The notes: generated by a model not told the origin, from the sequence alone. A stretch of 64,000 nucleotides of DNA from Nostoc calcicola FACHB-3891 (GCF_014697355.1 NZ_JACJRQ010000038.1:1-64000), one strand, 5' to 3'. Shown: positions 51,997 through 61,362, counted from the first letter of the stretch. Numbers and translations: made by a program.

Positions 51997-54216
51997 GTGG
52001 TTTCTCATTCGATTTGGATTGTTGGCACCAGCCGCAGTGGTAAGACAACTCGCTTAGCAGAGCAATTTTGTAGTTGGGTAGAACCTAAGAGTACGTATAT
52101 TGATTCATTTTATACGAAAAAACAAGACCGTAAAAAAGGTGATAATGTCCCCAAATTTTTATATCTTAAGCCAACAGAACCAGGAGTTTTAGTTTTAGCT
52201 GCGAATGATGATAATCGTCGAGAATTTGGTGATAAAATTGTTACATCTACCTTAGGAAAATATCCGGTTCGTGCCAAGACACCGCTAGGTTTTTTTCAGG
52301 ATGAGGTTATTTTATTTTGGCCATTGCTAATTAATTCGTTGAACCTGAAGGCGCAGTTTCCGGTACGATTGCGGCCGGAAACCGAACAAGAGTTAGCAAC
52401 GAAGCTGTGGCGTTCCCAATTAGACGAAGAAATTTTACGTCTTGCGGGTGTGAATGAGTCTCGTTTAGTGCGTCGCATCTTAGACTTATTCCAATTAGCA
52501 GCTTATAGTGGTACGCCTTGTGAAGATATTGCCCAGATTTTGGCTAGGGGTTTGGGAGAAAATAGCACCAATTTAGAGCCGGAATTTTTGGCATCTTTGC
52601 TGTTAGATTGGCGTAACTGGTGTTTAGAGAGGGGATTACTAACTTATGGGATTATTACTGAACTTTATAGCCAGCATTTGTTAAGCGATCGCAATTACCA
52701 ACAGCACTTAACAAAACGCTATCAAGCAGTACTCGCCGATGATGTGGATGATTATCCTGGCGTAGCCCGTTTGTTGTTTGAGTTGCTCCTAGACCAAGGC
52801 GCGGTAGGAGCATTTAGCTATAATCCCGATGGTGCAGTGCGATTGGGATTAGGAGCAGACCCAAGCTACCTAGAAGGCTTAGCAGACCGTTGTCGAGTAG
52901 AAACCTTAACTGAGCCACCTCCAGAGTCACTAGGACAACAGCTAGCGACACAAATGGTGGAATTAGTCACAGAATCCATAATGCCATTGAGTTTACCAGA
53001 AATTGTACACTCAATTCAAACCACCTCCCGCGCCCAATTATTGCGGCAAACAGCACAAGTGATTGCCAATGCCATCCAATCACAGCAAGTGGAACCAGAA
53101 GAAATAGCGATTATAGCACCAGGTTTAGATGCGATCGCTCGTTATACCCTAGTAGAAATCCTCGTCAAGCAAAACATCCCAGTAGAATCCCTTAATGACC
53201 AACGCCCCCTAATTAGTTCGCCAGTAATTCGGGCATTGCTCACCATGTTGGCACTAGTTTATCCCGGCTTAGGACGCCTAGTAGATCGGGATGCCGTGGC
53301 AGAAATGCTGGTTGTGTTGAGCAGAAAACAACAACTACCAGAAAGCACAGACGCAATGAATCTAGACGCGATGAATCGCGTCTCTACAAATATCGATCCG
53401 GTACGCGCTGGTTTAATAGCAGATTACTGCTTTGTGCCTCATCCCGATCGCCCCAACTTGCTACCAGTTTCAACGTTCGATCGCTGGGATAGAATTGGCT
53501 ATGCAGCTACCACAGCTTATAACGAAATATTACAGTGGTTAGAACAACAGCGATCGCAACAAGAACTGCGGTTAATTCCCAGTCCCATTTCTCTCTTAGA
53601 CAGAGCAATTGTGCGTTTTTTATGGAATGGTAGCAATCTCCCCTACGAACAACTAGCAGCATTACGGGAATTACTAGAAACCGCCCAACACTACTGGGAA
53701 ATTGATACCAGACTCCGACAAACCAATTCAAAATTATCCCCCTCATCCCCCTCATCTCCCTCATCCCCCTCAGCCACTACTATCACCGAATTCATTCAGC
53801 TACTGCGACGTGGTACTATTACCGCCAACCCTTACCCGGTGCGTCCCATTGGTGGAGCGAGAAAAGCTGTAACTTTAGCAACTATATTTCAATATCGAGC
53901 TAGTAGGCGATCGCACCGCTGGCATTTTTGGCTCGATGCTGGTTCACCTCTCTGGGCTAAAGGTGGTGCAGCGACATTGTTCGGTGCGCCGTTTTTTCTG
54001 CGAGACAGGTTAGGCGAACCTTGGACAGCAGAAGATGAAAAATTAGCGGAACAACAACGACTACGCAGAATTTTGGTAGATTTGCTGTCTCGTGTATCCA
54101 AAAGAGTTTATTTGTGTCACAGCGATTTAGCCGTCAGTGGACAAGAGCAACTAGGACCGCTGTTACCTTTAGTAAATGCCTGTGTCACAGTTATTTCTGA
54201 AACTACTGTTAATTGA
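51997..54216 (+). CDS. P-loop recombinase/helicase-like protein (UvrD/AddB-related)
   Basis: A 739-residue protein with Walker A GTSRSGKTTR (10-19) and a Walker B-like LADDVDDYPGVARLLF (about 245), as in SF1 helicases. Later segments (IAIIAPGLDAIARYTLVEIL, PVESLNDQRPLISSPVIRALLTMLALV) match the 2A/2B arrangement of UvrD/AddB-like proteins. It is probably involved in DNA recombination or repair. Two stretches are repeat-derived: DAMNLDAMNRVST at about 453-465 is a copy of the GAGACGCGATGAATCGCGTC palindrome, and LSPSSPSSPSSPSA at about 582-595 is the CCCTCATCCCC repeat. Both keep the frame. The start is GTG with AAGGAG. Confidence 0.85.
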   Translation: MVSHSIWIVGTSRSGKTTRLAEQFCSWVEPKSTYIDSFYTKKQDRKKGDNVPKFLYLKPTEPGVLVLAANDDNRREFGDKIVTSTLGKYPVRAKTPLGFFQDEVILFWPLLINSLNLKAQFPVRLRPETEQELATKLWRSQLDEEILRLAGVNESRLVRRILDLFQLAAYSGTPCEDIAQILARGLGENSTNLEPEFLASLLLDWRNWCLERGLLTYGIITELYSQHLLSDRNYQQHLTKRYQAVLADDVDDYPGVARLLFELLLDQGAVGAFSYNPDGAVRLGLGADPSYLEGLADRCRVETLTEPPPESLGQQLATQMVELVTESIMPLSLPEIVHSIQTTSRAQLLRQTAQVIANAIQSQQVEPEEIAIIAPGLDAIARYTLVEILVKQNIPVESLNDQRPLISSPVIRALLTMLALVYPGLGRLVDRDAVAEMLVVLSRKQQLPESTDAMNLDAMNRVSTNIDPVRAGLIADYCFVPHPDRPNLLPVSTFDRWDRIGYAATTAYNEILQWLEQQRSQQELRLIPSPISLLDRAIVRFLWNGSNLPYEQLAALRELLETAQHYWEIDTRLRQTNSKLSPSSPSSPSSPSATTITEFIQLLRRGTITANPYPVRPIGGARKAVTLATIFQYRASRRSHRWHFWLDAGSPLWAKGGAATLFGAPFFLRDRLGEPWTAEDEKLAEQQRLRRILVDLLSRVSKRVYLCHSDLAVSGQEQLGPLLPLVNACVTVISETTVN

Positions 54217-54238
54217 ATTATAGCGATTCCCAGTTTCG

Positions 54239-54313
54239 TGAGGTACAGATAATATTTTGAAACGCAAAGGGACGCAAAGTAAAGCGCAGAGGTACGCAGA
54301 GATTTGTACCTCA
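54239..54313. mobile_element. 75-bp element with TGAGGTACA/TGTACCTCA ends
   Basis: TGAGGTACA (54239-54247) and TGTACCTCA (54305-54313) enclose an AACGCAAAGGGACGCAAAG-type core. The ends match the element at 28191-28246, but the cores differ, so only the ends define the family. Confidence 0.5.
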
Positions 54314-54373
54314 GCGGACTAGGAAAGGGTATAATTCCAATTGGAAATAAAGAATGCGAAAAATAGACCATTT

Positions 54374-54401
54374 GTAGAGACGCGATGAATCGCGTCTTCA
54401 C
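54374..54401. repeat. GTAGAGACGCGATGAATCGC palindrome
   Basis: An intergenic copy of the palindrome found at 3668 and, inside a gene, at 53364. The inner 20 bases (GACGCGATGAATCGCGTC core) are identical to the in-gene copy. Confidence 0.8.
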
Positions 54402-54430
54402 TATCGATGAATCGCCATCTCTAGGAAATA

Positions 54431-54955
54431 TTATTTAAGAACGGATTTAAACAAGAAAAATATGTTTCTATACTGATTAGTAATTACCAATTTTTTAAAA
54501 TTTATTTTGGCATTTAATATTTGCAAATTATGTGACTGTGGTTGAGTTGGAATAGGAGAGCGAAGAGGCAGTTTATTACGCCATAGAATCAAAGGAATAC
54601 AGAAAAGTCCTAAAAGAATTACTATTCCAGTCATGAACCAAACAATTAATCTATTTGGTTTATAGTTTCCTTGCTCAATTTGCCAAAAAACTTGGTTGTA
54701 TCGCCACGCAGCTAACACAATTGTGAAAATTCCAGAAATTATCAGAGCCAAACCCAAATTTTCGGAATTAGTTAATGTATTTACCTGAGTTTCTTGTTGA
54801 GTAATAGCAACATTAAGCTGGCGCAAAAATATACTAAATCGGGCAATAGCGATTCCAAAACTAATTAATGCAATAGAAGTGCGTAACCAAGCTAAAAAAG
54901 TTCGTTCGTTCGCTTGATGCTCCCTTTGACGGTCAATTTTCGGTATTTTATCCAT
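54431..54955 (-). CDS. DUF202 (YidH-like) membrane protein
   Basis: A 174-residue protein with the DUF202 opening NERTFLAWLRTSIALISFG (17-35) and membrane helices at about 24-43, 70-90 and 108-130. The family consists of small three-helix membrane proteins of unknown function. The tail after about 135 (RSPIPTQPQSHNLQ onward, then LVITNQYRNIFFLFK) is longer than normal and runs into AT-rich DNA, suggesting loss of the original stop codon. It stands alone. Confidence 0.85.
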   Translation of the reverse strand: MDKIPKIDRQREHQANERTFLAWLRTSIALISFGIAIARFSIFLRQLNVAITQQETQVNTLTNSENLGLALIISGIFTIVLAAWRYNQVFWQIEQGNYKPNRLIVWFMTGIVILLGLFCIPLILWRNKLPLRSPIPTQPQSHNLQILNAKINFKKLVITNQYRNIFFLFKSVLK

Positions 54956-54962
54956 AATTCAA

Positions 54963-55001
54963 TTTTGGATTTTAGATTTTAGATTTTAGATTTTGGATTT
55001 C
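54963..55001. repeat. GATTTTA heptamer array
   Basis: Five heptamers of GATTTTA/GATTTTG directly upstream of the DUF202 gene. Confidence 0.8.
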
Positions 55002-55175
55002 TTTGTGTTAAAAGGATTGGGTATTGGGTACTAGGAAAACTCTCTCTAATGCCCAGTAGTTAGTTCATTACTACACCTTTGGTGAGGATTCTACGAAAAC
55101 GCCAAGCGATCGCCAAAATCTTTACAGGGTTAAAATGTTAAATAAGGTAAAGATGTATATTCAGAGTCAAAATCA

Positions 55176-55844
55176 ATGGGACTATTCGGATTCGGCAAAA
55201 AGCAAAATATGCCCACGCCTGAGGAAGCTTTGTCAGGAAGGGCGCAATCTATGTCAGTACCCGCTGCTCATTATGTCAACAAAAATCCCCTAAAACCTCC
55301 TTATCCTGATGGATTAGAGAAAGCAATTTTTGGTTTGGGTTGTTTTTGGGGTGCAGAACGCAAATTTTGGCAACTTAAAGGAGTTTACACCACCGCAGTG
55401 GGTTACGCTGCTGGTTTAACACCCAACCCCACCTATGAAGAGGTATGTAGTGGCAGAACCGGACACAACGAAGTAGTGTTGGTTGTGTTCGATCCGAAAG
55501 TGATTAGTTATTCCGAACTGCTGAAAGTCTTCTGGGAAAGCCACAATCCCACCCAAGGTATGCGCCAAGGTAACGATGTTGGCACTCAATACCGTTCGGG
55601 AATTTATGTATACTCTGAAAATCAAAAGCAGCTAGCAGAAGCATCCCTCGAAGCTTATCAGCAAGCCCTTAACGGCGCAGGCTATGGCAAGATTACTACA
55701 GAAATCTTGGATGCCCCTGAGTTCTACTATGCTGAAGCCTACCACCAGCAATACCTAGCGAAAAATCCCAACGGCTATTGCGGTTTGGGAGGAACAAACG
55801 TCTCTTGTCCCGTGGGTGTAGTTGAATCGCAACTTAGTAGTTAG
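55176..55844 (+). CDS. msrA: peptide methionine sulfoxide reductase MsrA
   Basis: A 222-residue enzyme reducing the S-epimer of methionine sulfoxide in proteins and peptides. The catalytic Cys56 is in GLGCFWGAE, followed by GYAAGLTPNPTYEEVCSGRTGHNEVV. C-terminal EAYHQQYLAKNPNGYCGLGG holds a resolving cysteine, and another cysteine follows at VSCPVG. An N-terminal lead of about 45 residues (GFGKKQNMPTPEEALSG) precedes the core, as in many cyanobacterial members. Electrons come from thioredoxin. Confidence 0.97.
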   Translation: MGLFGFGKKQNMPTPEEALSGRAQSMSVPAAHYVNKNPLKPPYPDGLEKAIFGLGCFWGAERKFWQLKGVYTTAVGYAAGLTPNPTYEEVCSGRTGHNEVVLVVFDPKVISYSELLKVFWESHNPTQGMRQGNDVGTQYRSGIYVYSENQKQLAEASLEAYQQALNGAGYGKITTEILDAPEFYYAEAYHQQYLAKNPNGYCGLGGTNVSCPVGVVESQLSS

Positions 55845-55850
55845 AAGAAG

Positions 55851-55946
55851 ATGGGGAGATGAGGGAGATGAGGGGGATGAGGGAGAATAACTCTTAACTC
55901 TTAACTCTTCACTCCTAACTCCCCACTCCCCAATCCCCACTCCCCA
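55851..55946. repeat. GATGAGGGA and CTTAACT/CCCCACT repeats
   Basis: GGGGAGATGAGGGAGATGAGG units, then CTCTTAA heptamers, then CCCCACT units between the convergent msrA and kinase genes. The first part recurs at 34547 and inside the gene at 53736. Confidence 0.85.
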
Positions 55947-57140
55947 CTAAAACGCAGATTTGAGCAAAGCGATCGCCCTCACCCACAACATAATACTAAT
56001 GGGCGCACCAATTAAAATACCAGCGATCGCCCAGCCTCTTTGATGGGCTTTGAATTGCTCAATGCTGCGCCATTGTCTACTTTTCCAAGCCCATTCATTG
56101 CCTTTGCTACCAAGAGCGATCGCCATTACCCACCAAACATTAGGTACAAAACAGAATAACCCATACCACACTTGATTAGTCCACATCCACAGCCAAGGCA
56201 TGAGGAATGCGCCCCAATTCCAACCGAGAATTTCCTCTGGGACTGTTTCATCATGATTATTGATACCACATCCAGAATTGTTGATAATTTCTTGTGGTGG
56301 TAAAAGCTGATATTTGTTAGCAGATTTGACAACTAGACCAGATTTGAGAGCTTTCAGCGCTTGACGGGAACTAGTAAATCGTTGTTCTGGTGCAGGTTCT
56401 ATCAATTTTTCTAGCCAACTGATAAAACTGCGACTGACGTTAACTCGATCTGCAAATTGCAATCGCAAATCCTGCTGGGGTAAATCAGATGGGGAGATAC
56501 CAGTTAGCAAATGAATTAAAGTCGCCCCCAATGCATAAAGATCAGATGCAGCTACCGCACGTCCACCAAATTGTTCCATTGGGGCATAACCATAAGTACC
56601 GACAACGGTGAAAGTAACGCCTTCTTTTGCCGCTTTGTCCTGAACTGCGCCAAAATCAACTAAATAAATTCGATTATCTTCGCCCCAGATTAAATTACTT
56701 GGTTTAATATCTCTATGCAAGACTCCTGGATTCAACTCATGTAAATACGTAAGAATATTTAATATTTCAACGGCAATTTTTTTAGCTCGTTTTTCACTAA
56801 ACCTTTTGCCACTAGCAAGTTTATCCTTGAGTGACTCACCAGGGATATATTCTTGGATTAAGCCAAACCAGAGGGTGCGATCGTCTATACAAAAATAATC
56901 AATATATTGAGGTATGCGGGGATGATTTAGCTGTTTGAGAATTTGTGCTTCCCTCTCAAAAAGTTTCAAATCATCCCACTGGACAGTACCACCAAAAGCC
57001 AAAAGTTTGACCACGACAGTGGAATTCTGCCCTTCATCGGCTTTTAAATCTTTTGCTAGCCAAGTTTGACGAATTCCATTGTTGCCGAGTTGCCTCTGAA
57101 TCTGATAACGGTCTTGTAATATCTGTTCTGCTTGCAGCAT
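55947..57140 (-). CDS. Ser/Thr protein kinase with C-terminal membrane region
   Basis: A 397-residue Hanks-type kinase, active by its motifs: Lys45 (VVVKLL), HRD at 142-144 (LHRDIKPSN) and DFG at 162-164. The loop at 19-21 is GNNG, not the usual GxGxxG. The C-terminal part (about 285-397) has hydrophobic segments at about 315-345 and 370-395 and may anchor the protein in the membrane. Substrates are unknown. It contrasts with the WD40 pseudokinase at 25915, which has lost these residues. Confidence 0.92.
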   Translation of the reverse strand: MLQAEQILQDRYQIQRQLGNNGIRQTWLAKDLKADEGQNSTVVVKLLAFGGTVQWDDLKLFEREAQILKQLNHPRIPQYIDYFCIDDRTLWFGLIQEYIPGESLKDKLASGKRFSEKRAKKIAVEILNILTYLHELNPGVLHRDIKPSNLIWGEDNRIYLVDFGAVQDKAAKEGVTFTVVGTYGYAPMEQFGGRAVAASDLYALGATLIHLLTGISPSDLPQQDLRLQFADRVNVSRSFISWLEKLIEPAPEQRFTSSRQALKALKSGLVVKSANKYQLLPPQEIINNSGCGINNHDETVPEEILGWNWGAFLMPWLWMWTNQVWYGLFCFVPNVWWVMAIALGSKGNEWAWKSRQWRSIEQFKAHQRGWAIAGILIGAPISIMLWVRAIALLKSAF

Positions 57141-57295
57141 CTGACACCTGCTGACAATTTACGCGAATCTCATTCCCTTACTATTCAAGGATAGTCATTA
57201 TTTGGAGAAACTGTGGGAGCTAGCTAATTTATAGCGCTTCCCACATGGTTAAGATAAAGAAACAAATAATTAACCACATATCAACACAGATATTT

Positions 57296-57323
57296 GTAGG
57301 GGCGCACAGCTGTGCGCCCCTGC
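57296..57323. repeat. GTAGGGGCGCACAG palindrome
   Basis: 28-bp palindrome (GTAGGGGCGCACAG/CTGTGCGCCCCTGC) of the family seen at 523, in the spacer between the kinase and the dehydratase gene. Confidence 0.8.
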
Positions 57324-57359
57324 CCATGTACCTCATTCAAAGGAGTGAGATTTGAGAAG

Positions 57360-58427
57360 TCATTTTACAGAATAATTTTTGCGATAGTAAGCTTGATATT
57401 CAGCAGACAACAGAGGTTCCCACCAATCACGATGAGTGAGATACCACTCAACAGTTAAACGTAAACCCTCAGCAATTGTTACCGAAGGCGTCCAACCAAG
57501 CTCAGTTTTAATCTTATTCGCATTAATTGCATATCTCCGATCGTGCCCAAGTCTATCCTTGACAAAAGTAATTAACTGCTTTGCTGGACGCACTGGTAAA
57601 TCGGGTGCTAATTCATCCATCATTTGACATAAAAGTTCCACGAGATTAATATTTTCTACCTCATTATTGCCACCAATATTGTATGTTTCCCCTGGCTTTC
57701 CCCGATTAATTACTACATCTAGAGCTAGACAATGATCGCCGACATAAAGCCAATCTCGGACGTTTTTACCATCACCATAAACAGGTAATGATTTACCTAT
57801 CAAAGTGTTGATACACATTAGAGGAATCAGCTTTTCGGGAAACTGATAGGAACCATAATTATTGGAACAATTTGTAATAATTGTTGGGAGTTTATATGTA
57901 TGATAATAAGCACGCACTAAATGATCGCTACCAGCTTTAGAAGCTGAATAGGGACTATTGGGAGCATAAGGTGTAGTTTCAGAAAAAGCAGCATCATCTG
58001 GGCTTAAACTACCGTAGACTTCATCAGTCGAAACGTGTAAAAAGCGATAATCAGATGGCTGTGCTTTCGTCTCCCAATATTGGCGAAAAGCTTCGAGGAG
58101 AGTGAAAGTTCCTACCACATTAGTTTGTACAAAAGCACCAGGACCGAGAATCGAGCGATCGACATGAGATTCAGCGGCAAAATGGGCGATGGTATCTATA
58201 TTTTCCGTTGATAATAGGTTGTCTATGAGGGGGCGATCGCAAATATCCCCCTGCACAAACCGAAAATTCTCTTTTCCCTCAACTACCGCCAAATTCAGAC
58301 GATTCCCCGCATAAGTGAGAGCATCCAACACCACCACCCGGTCATCTGGATAAGCCTGACACCAATGATGCACAAAATTTGCCCCAATAAACCCCGCACC
58401 CCCCGTCACCAATAATTGCCGACTCAT
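57360..58427 (-). CDS. rfbB: dTDP-glucose 4,6-dehydratase
   Basis: A 355-residue SDR enzyme converting dTDP-glucose to dTDP-4-keto-6-deoxyglucose, the first step toward dTDP-rhamnose and other deoxysugars. The NAD motif is GGAGFIGANF (8-17), the catalytic segment STDEVYG (about 134) and the YxxxK pair YSASK (about 161), with the family stretch NCSNNYGSYQFPEKLIPL. It is followed upstream on the same strand by a glycosyltransferase gene about 47 bases away, so the pair probably serves surface polysaccharide synthesis. Confidence 0.96.
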   Translation of the reverse strand: MSRQLLVTGGAGFIGANFVHHWCQAYPDDRVVVLDALTYAGNRLNLAVVEGKENFRFVQGDICDRPLIDNLLSTENIDTIAHFAAESHVDRSILGPGAFVQTNVVGTFTLLEAFRQYWETKAQPSDYRFLHVSTDEVYGSLSPDDAAFSETTPYAPNSPYSASKAGSDHLVRAYYHTYKLPTIITNCSNNYGSYQFPEKLIPLMCINTLIGKSLPVYGDGKNVRDWLYVGDHCLALDVVINRGKPGETYNIGGNNEVENINLVELLCQMMDELAPDLPVRPAKQLITFVKDRLGHDRRYAINANKIKTELGWTPSVTIAEGLRLTVEWYLTHRDWWEPLLSAEYQAYYRKNYSVK

Positions 58428-58474
58428 CCAATTTCCTCTCTTCTCTCTGCGATCTGTGCGCCTCTGCGGTTAGT

Positions 58475-59476
58475 TTATTTAAACTTCAAATATTTTGTTC
58501 TCAGCTTACCATATATCCTCTGCACAAATAACTTAGCCATACGTATTTTCGTCAAACTCTTAATATTAGATGGCTGCTGGATTTTGTGGTCAAAAAATTC
58601 ATTTAATTCATCCAAAATAACTTTTAACCGCTTAATAATATTTGCAGTTCGATACTCAGCAAAGAAATCTTCATCCAAACTCACCCCTACTGGAAACTCA
58701 AGCACCTTGAGAATACGTTGCACATCATATTCTTGTGAATATCCAGCAATTTTATAGCAATTAAACCCAGGATCTAAGTAATCCGACAATCCGCCATTGA
58801 CACTAGAAAATACTTGACAACCACACGCTAGGGCTTCCATTGGTTGCAGACCAAATCCTTCACTAACACCCTGTTGTGCCCAGTACTCAGCCGAATCATA
58901 GAGGTAAACCTTAGCCCGGTTAAATAGTCCAGGCAAATCCTCTACATAAGAATCAACAACGAATACTTGACAACGTTTTTGTAATGCTGGAATCAACTCT
59001 TTGATTAAATATTCCGAAGATTTCCGAGCCTGAACTAAAACATCAATATCTCGTTCCAGACTTAAATTTTGAAACTCATCAGAAATTTGATTTGGCAAAT
59101 AATAAATCAAAGAATTCGGTGATTTTTCTCCCCAATATCCCATTGTATAGCGACTAACAGTAACAATTGGAATACTTGCTGACAGGCTAAACGGATAACC
59201 TGCGCTATGTGCATGGTAAACAACATTGTATTGCTTCAGCTTAGGGACAAGTTCAGCGACATCAAATCCCCAGTTAATCACAAAAATGACATCATTGAGA
59301 TTTTTTTCTTGGAGCAAATCATCAATGAATTGCTTACCTTTTTCCCGCTGACGATAAGTTACAACATCAGCATTACAAATCTGCTGAACCAGATTAACTG
59401 TTTTTAACTCGGCCCAAAGACCACCGCAAGCAAATTTGCCATCTGTACCAGGAAGTAAGAAGTAAAGTTTTCTCAT
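58475..59476 (-). CDS. glycosyltransferase (GT4-like)
   Basis: A 333-residue protein from the ATG for MRKLYFLLPGTDGKFACGG (59476). A longer frame begins at 59659, but its first 60 residues are repeat-derived (Gly/Leu/Pro/Ser-rich), so I do not accept it. The C-terminal segment EGFGLQPMEALACGCQVFSS is the GT4/GT1 nucleotide-sugar motif E-x7-E. It should transfer a sugar to a surface polymer or lipid; the donor is unknown. It lies upstream of rfbB on the same strand. Confidence 0.88.
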   Translation of the reverse strand: MRKLYFLLPGTDGKFACGGLWAELKTVNLVQQICNADVVTYRQREKGKQFIDDLLQEKNLNDVIFVINWGFDVAELVPKLKQYNVVYHAHSAGYPFSLSASIPIVTVSRYTMGYWGEKSPNSLIYYLPNQISDEFQNLSLERDIDVLVQARKSSEYLIKELIPALQKRCQVFVVDSYVEDLPGLFNRAKVYLYDSAEYWAQQGVSEGFGLQPMEALACGCQVFSSVNGGLSDYLDPGFNCYKIAGYSQEYDVQRILKVLEFPVGVSLDEDFFAEYRTANIIKRLKVILDELNEFFDHKIQQPSNIKSLTKIRMAKLFVQRIYGKLRTKYLKFK

Positions 59477-59479
59477 ATT

Positions 59480-59655
59480 TTTTTTAGGGGAGTGGGGAGT
59501 GGGGGTAGATGAGAGGGATGTGGAGGCAGGGAGCAGGGAGCAGGGAGCAGGGAGCAGGGGGGAAAGAAGTAATTTTTCATTCTCCCCCTTGCCCCCAGCA
59601 AGAACTGCCCCTCTGCCTCTTGTGCCCATGCCCCATTCACCACTTCCCACTCCCT
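59480..59655. repeat. GGGAGCA and GGGGAGT repeats with C-rich mirror
   Basis: GGGGAGTGGGGAGT and four GGGAGCA heptamers (59528-59560) followed by CCCCTTGCCCC and CCCATTCACC. It lies between the glycosyltransferase start and the DUF6391 stop. Confidence 0.8.
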
Positions 59656-60357
59656 TCATTCTTGCCAGTTTACCCTGACAAAATGCGCTTCACGTCCCCA
59701 AAGGTCACGTGTACGGATAATGTTTTCAATTGCTAGGTTAAAAGGAATGGCAGTTGTTAAGTAACGCTGTGCCATAGAACCTAAATCAGGCGCAAGTTCA
59801 GCGGCTGTCGTTGCGGCTAACCCCAAACCTATAAGTTGCTCGATTGGTCGGAATGGTAGCAACATATGTACACCTACGGCTAGTCCAGCGGTTAAGAGCA
59901 TTGCTACTGATAAATTTGTGCCGCAGCGGGGATGTACAGCCAAATCCCATTCTCCACTGGTGAGGCGATGTCGGGCAAGGGTGACTGCACGCCGCAAATC
60001 ACTGATATTCACTTCACCGTAGAGGTAGAATCCCTGCTCCGTAGATAAACCGCCTAATAGTTCGTTATCTGGTTGAACTTTATTGGGTTCTCCTGTGGCG
60101 TGGTATGCACTATTTGATTCGCTCAGAACCCAAACAGTGGCATGTTCTAGGGCATGAACTTGCCGCAGCATCAAAATTTCTTTCAACCCTGGAATGAACG
60201 ATAGCTGCCTAAGTAAGTCAGCATCCTGTGTGGAATATGGAAAGTCTGAGGGTTGAGATTCTGAAGTTGGAACTTTCCCCGATAGAGGTGTCGTCCAATC
60301 AAAGTTAAAAAATTCCAAGGGAGACGAATCACCTTGAAAAGAAGCAGAAGTATTCAT
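59656..60357 (-). CDS. DUF6391 membrane protein
   Basis: A protein of about 233 residues from the ATG of MNTSASFQ (60357); a TTG six codons upstream is an alternative. The N-terminus (1-55) is polar and Ser/Pro-rich. The conserved segment HALEHATVWVL (about 90) and hydrophobic stretches at about 150-170 and 175-195 match cyanobacterial DUF6391 proteins. HxxEH resembles a metal-binding motif, so an enzymatic role is possible, but none is known. Confidence 0.85.
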   Translation of the reverse strand: MNTSASFQGDSSPLEFFNFDWTTPLSGKVPTSESQPSDFPYSTQDADLLRQLSFIPGLKEILMLRQVHALEHATVWVLSESNSAYHATGEPNKVQPDNELLGGLSTEQGFYLYGEVNISDLRRAVTLARHRLTSGEWDLAVHPRCGTNLSVAMLLTAGLAVGVHMLLPFRPIEQLIGLGLAATTAAELAPDLGSMAQRYLTTAIPFNLAIENIIRTRDLWGREAHFVRVNWQE

Positions 60358-60735
60358 TGGAACACTGCTCTCCAAGCCGATGGAGCAACATAGATTTCTT
60401 TCAAATGTAGCGCTTGCACCATTAAATTGTTGCTAATTTTTGTTATTGGGGAGTGGGAAAGTATTCGTAAATATTTATTTCCTATTCCCTATTCCCCATT
60501 CCCCATTCCCTATTCCCCAGTCCCTAATGTCAAGGAATTCCGATGTTTATAGTTTCCGAGTTCGGGGGTTCAGCTGGCTACATTAACATAAACTCCTGCT
60601 GAGTCCGGAACTCGGAACTTTTGGTAGAGTGTTCACACTGAAAACTTATGTGTGAGGAGAGGAATAATCAGTAAAGCTCAATATTGGCTTATCAGCATAC
60701 TACACCAGATCAATCGTGCTACTACAAGTCAATGT
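60358..60735. other. intergenic region with ATTCCCC heptamers and long inverted repeat
   Basis: Heptamers of ATTCCCC/ATTCCCT at 60478-60530. A 13-bp inverted repeat, TTCCGAGTTCGGG (60554-60566) with CCGGAACTCGGAA (60605-60617), stands downstream of the pedR gene and may stop its transcript. Confidence 0.6.
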
Positions 60736-60999
60736 TTATTCGACCTGGTTGGGTAGAGTGCAGCAATTGACATCATTCAAACAGACTTTGCCCCACTGTA
60801 AAGCCCAGCGGACAAGGGCTACTCGATTTTCTGTCTCGGTTTTGGTGAGAATGTTACTGATATGGTTATCAACTGTACGCTTGCTAATTTCCAGTTTAAC
60901 TGCAATCTCTTGGTTAGTTAAGCCAGCGGCCACTAAGTCGATAATTTGCAGCTCTCTGTCTGACAGACTAACAGGTGTCTCAGACTTGCCACCAGCCAT
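60736..60999 (-). CDS. pedR: PedR-like LuxR-type redox regulator
   Basis: An 87-residue protein consisting of little more than a LuxR/GerE helix-turn-helix (about 10-70; LSDRELQIIDLVAAGLTNQE, then KRTVDNHI). The tail holds three cysteines, 73, 79 and 80. Size, domain and the C-terminal cysteine pattern match PedR, the thioredoxin-responsive regulator described in Synechocystis (Ssl0564), in which Cys80 forms an intermolecular disulfide. PedR controls genes linked to photosynthetic electron flow. It is transcribed toward the DUF6391 gene, with a hairpin between them. Confidence 0.85.
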   Translation of the reverse strand: MAGGKSETPVSLSDRELQIIDLVAAGLTNQEIAVKLEISKRTVDNHISNILTKTETENRVALVRWALQWGKVCLNDVNCCTLPNQVE

Positions 61000-61362
61000 G
61001 ACTATCTCTATCCTCCCTTGGTATATGTACTCAATCGCTCTTTCTAATTCTAGAAGATTCTTTTGTTGGTAGGGGTTTCAAGTGTTAGCAGGAATACGAT
61101 TGTCAATATTTTCTTTCGATTTCAAGTTGCCAGAAATTTCACCAACAAGTTTTAGATGTAAAAAATATACCATATTTATATTTTTAATTTTAGTTAAATT
61201 ACTGAGATATTAATGTGTGTCTTAGGGGCAGATACATGTTATGGGAGTAGTAAAAATTGCTATTTAATTCTATGAAGGACTGGCGACAGATTAGCAACAA
61301 TTATTGTAGATTTTATACTGGAAATTCGTAATCCAAAATCGAAACCTAAAATCTAAAATGAA
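61000..61362. other. AT-rich divergent spacer
   Basis: No frame or repeat stands out except short AATCTAAAAT-type heptamers at about 61330-61360, next to the sugar kinase start. Confidence 0.5.

Noticed and set aside
58475..59659. 394-residue version of the glycosyltransferase
   Set aside because: The first 60 codons translate GGGAGCA-type repeats; the natural start is the ATG at 59476.
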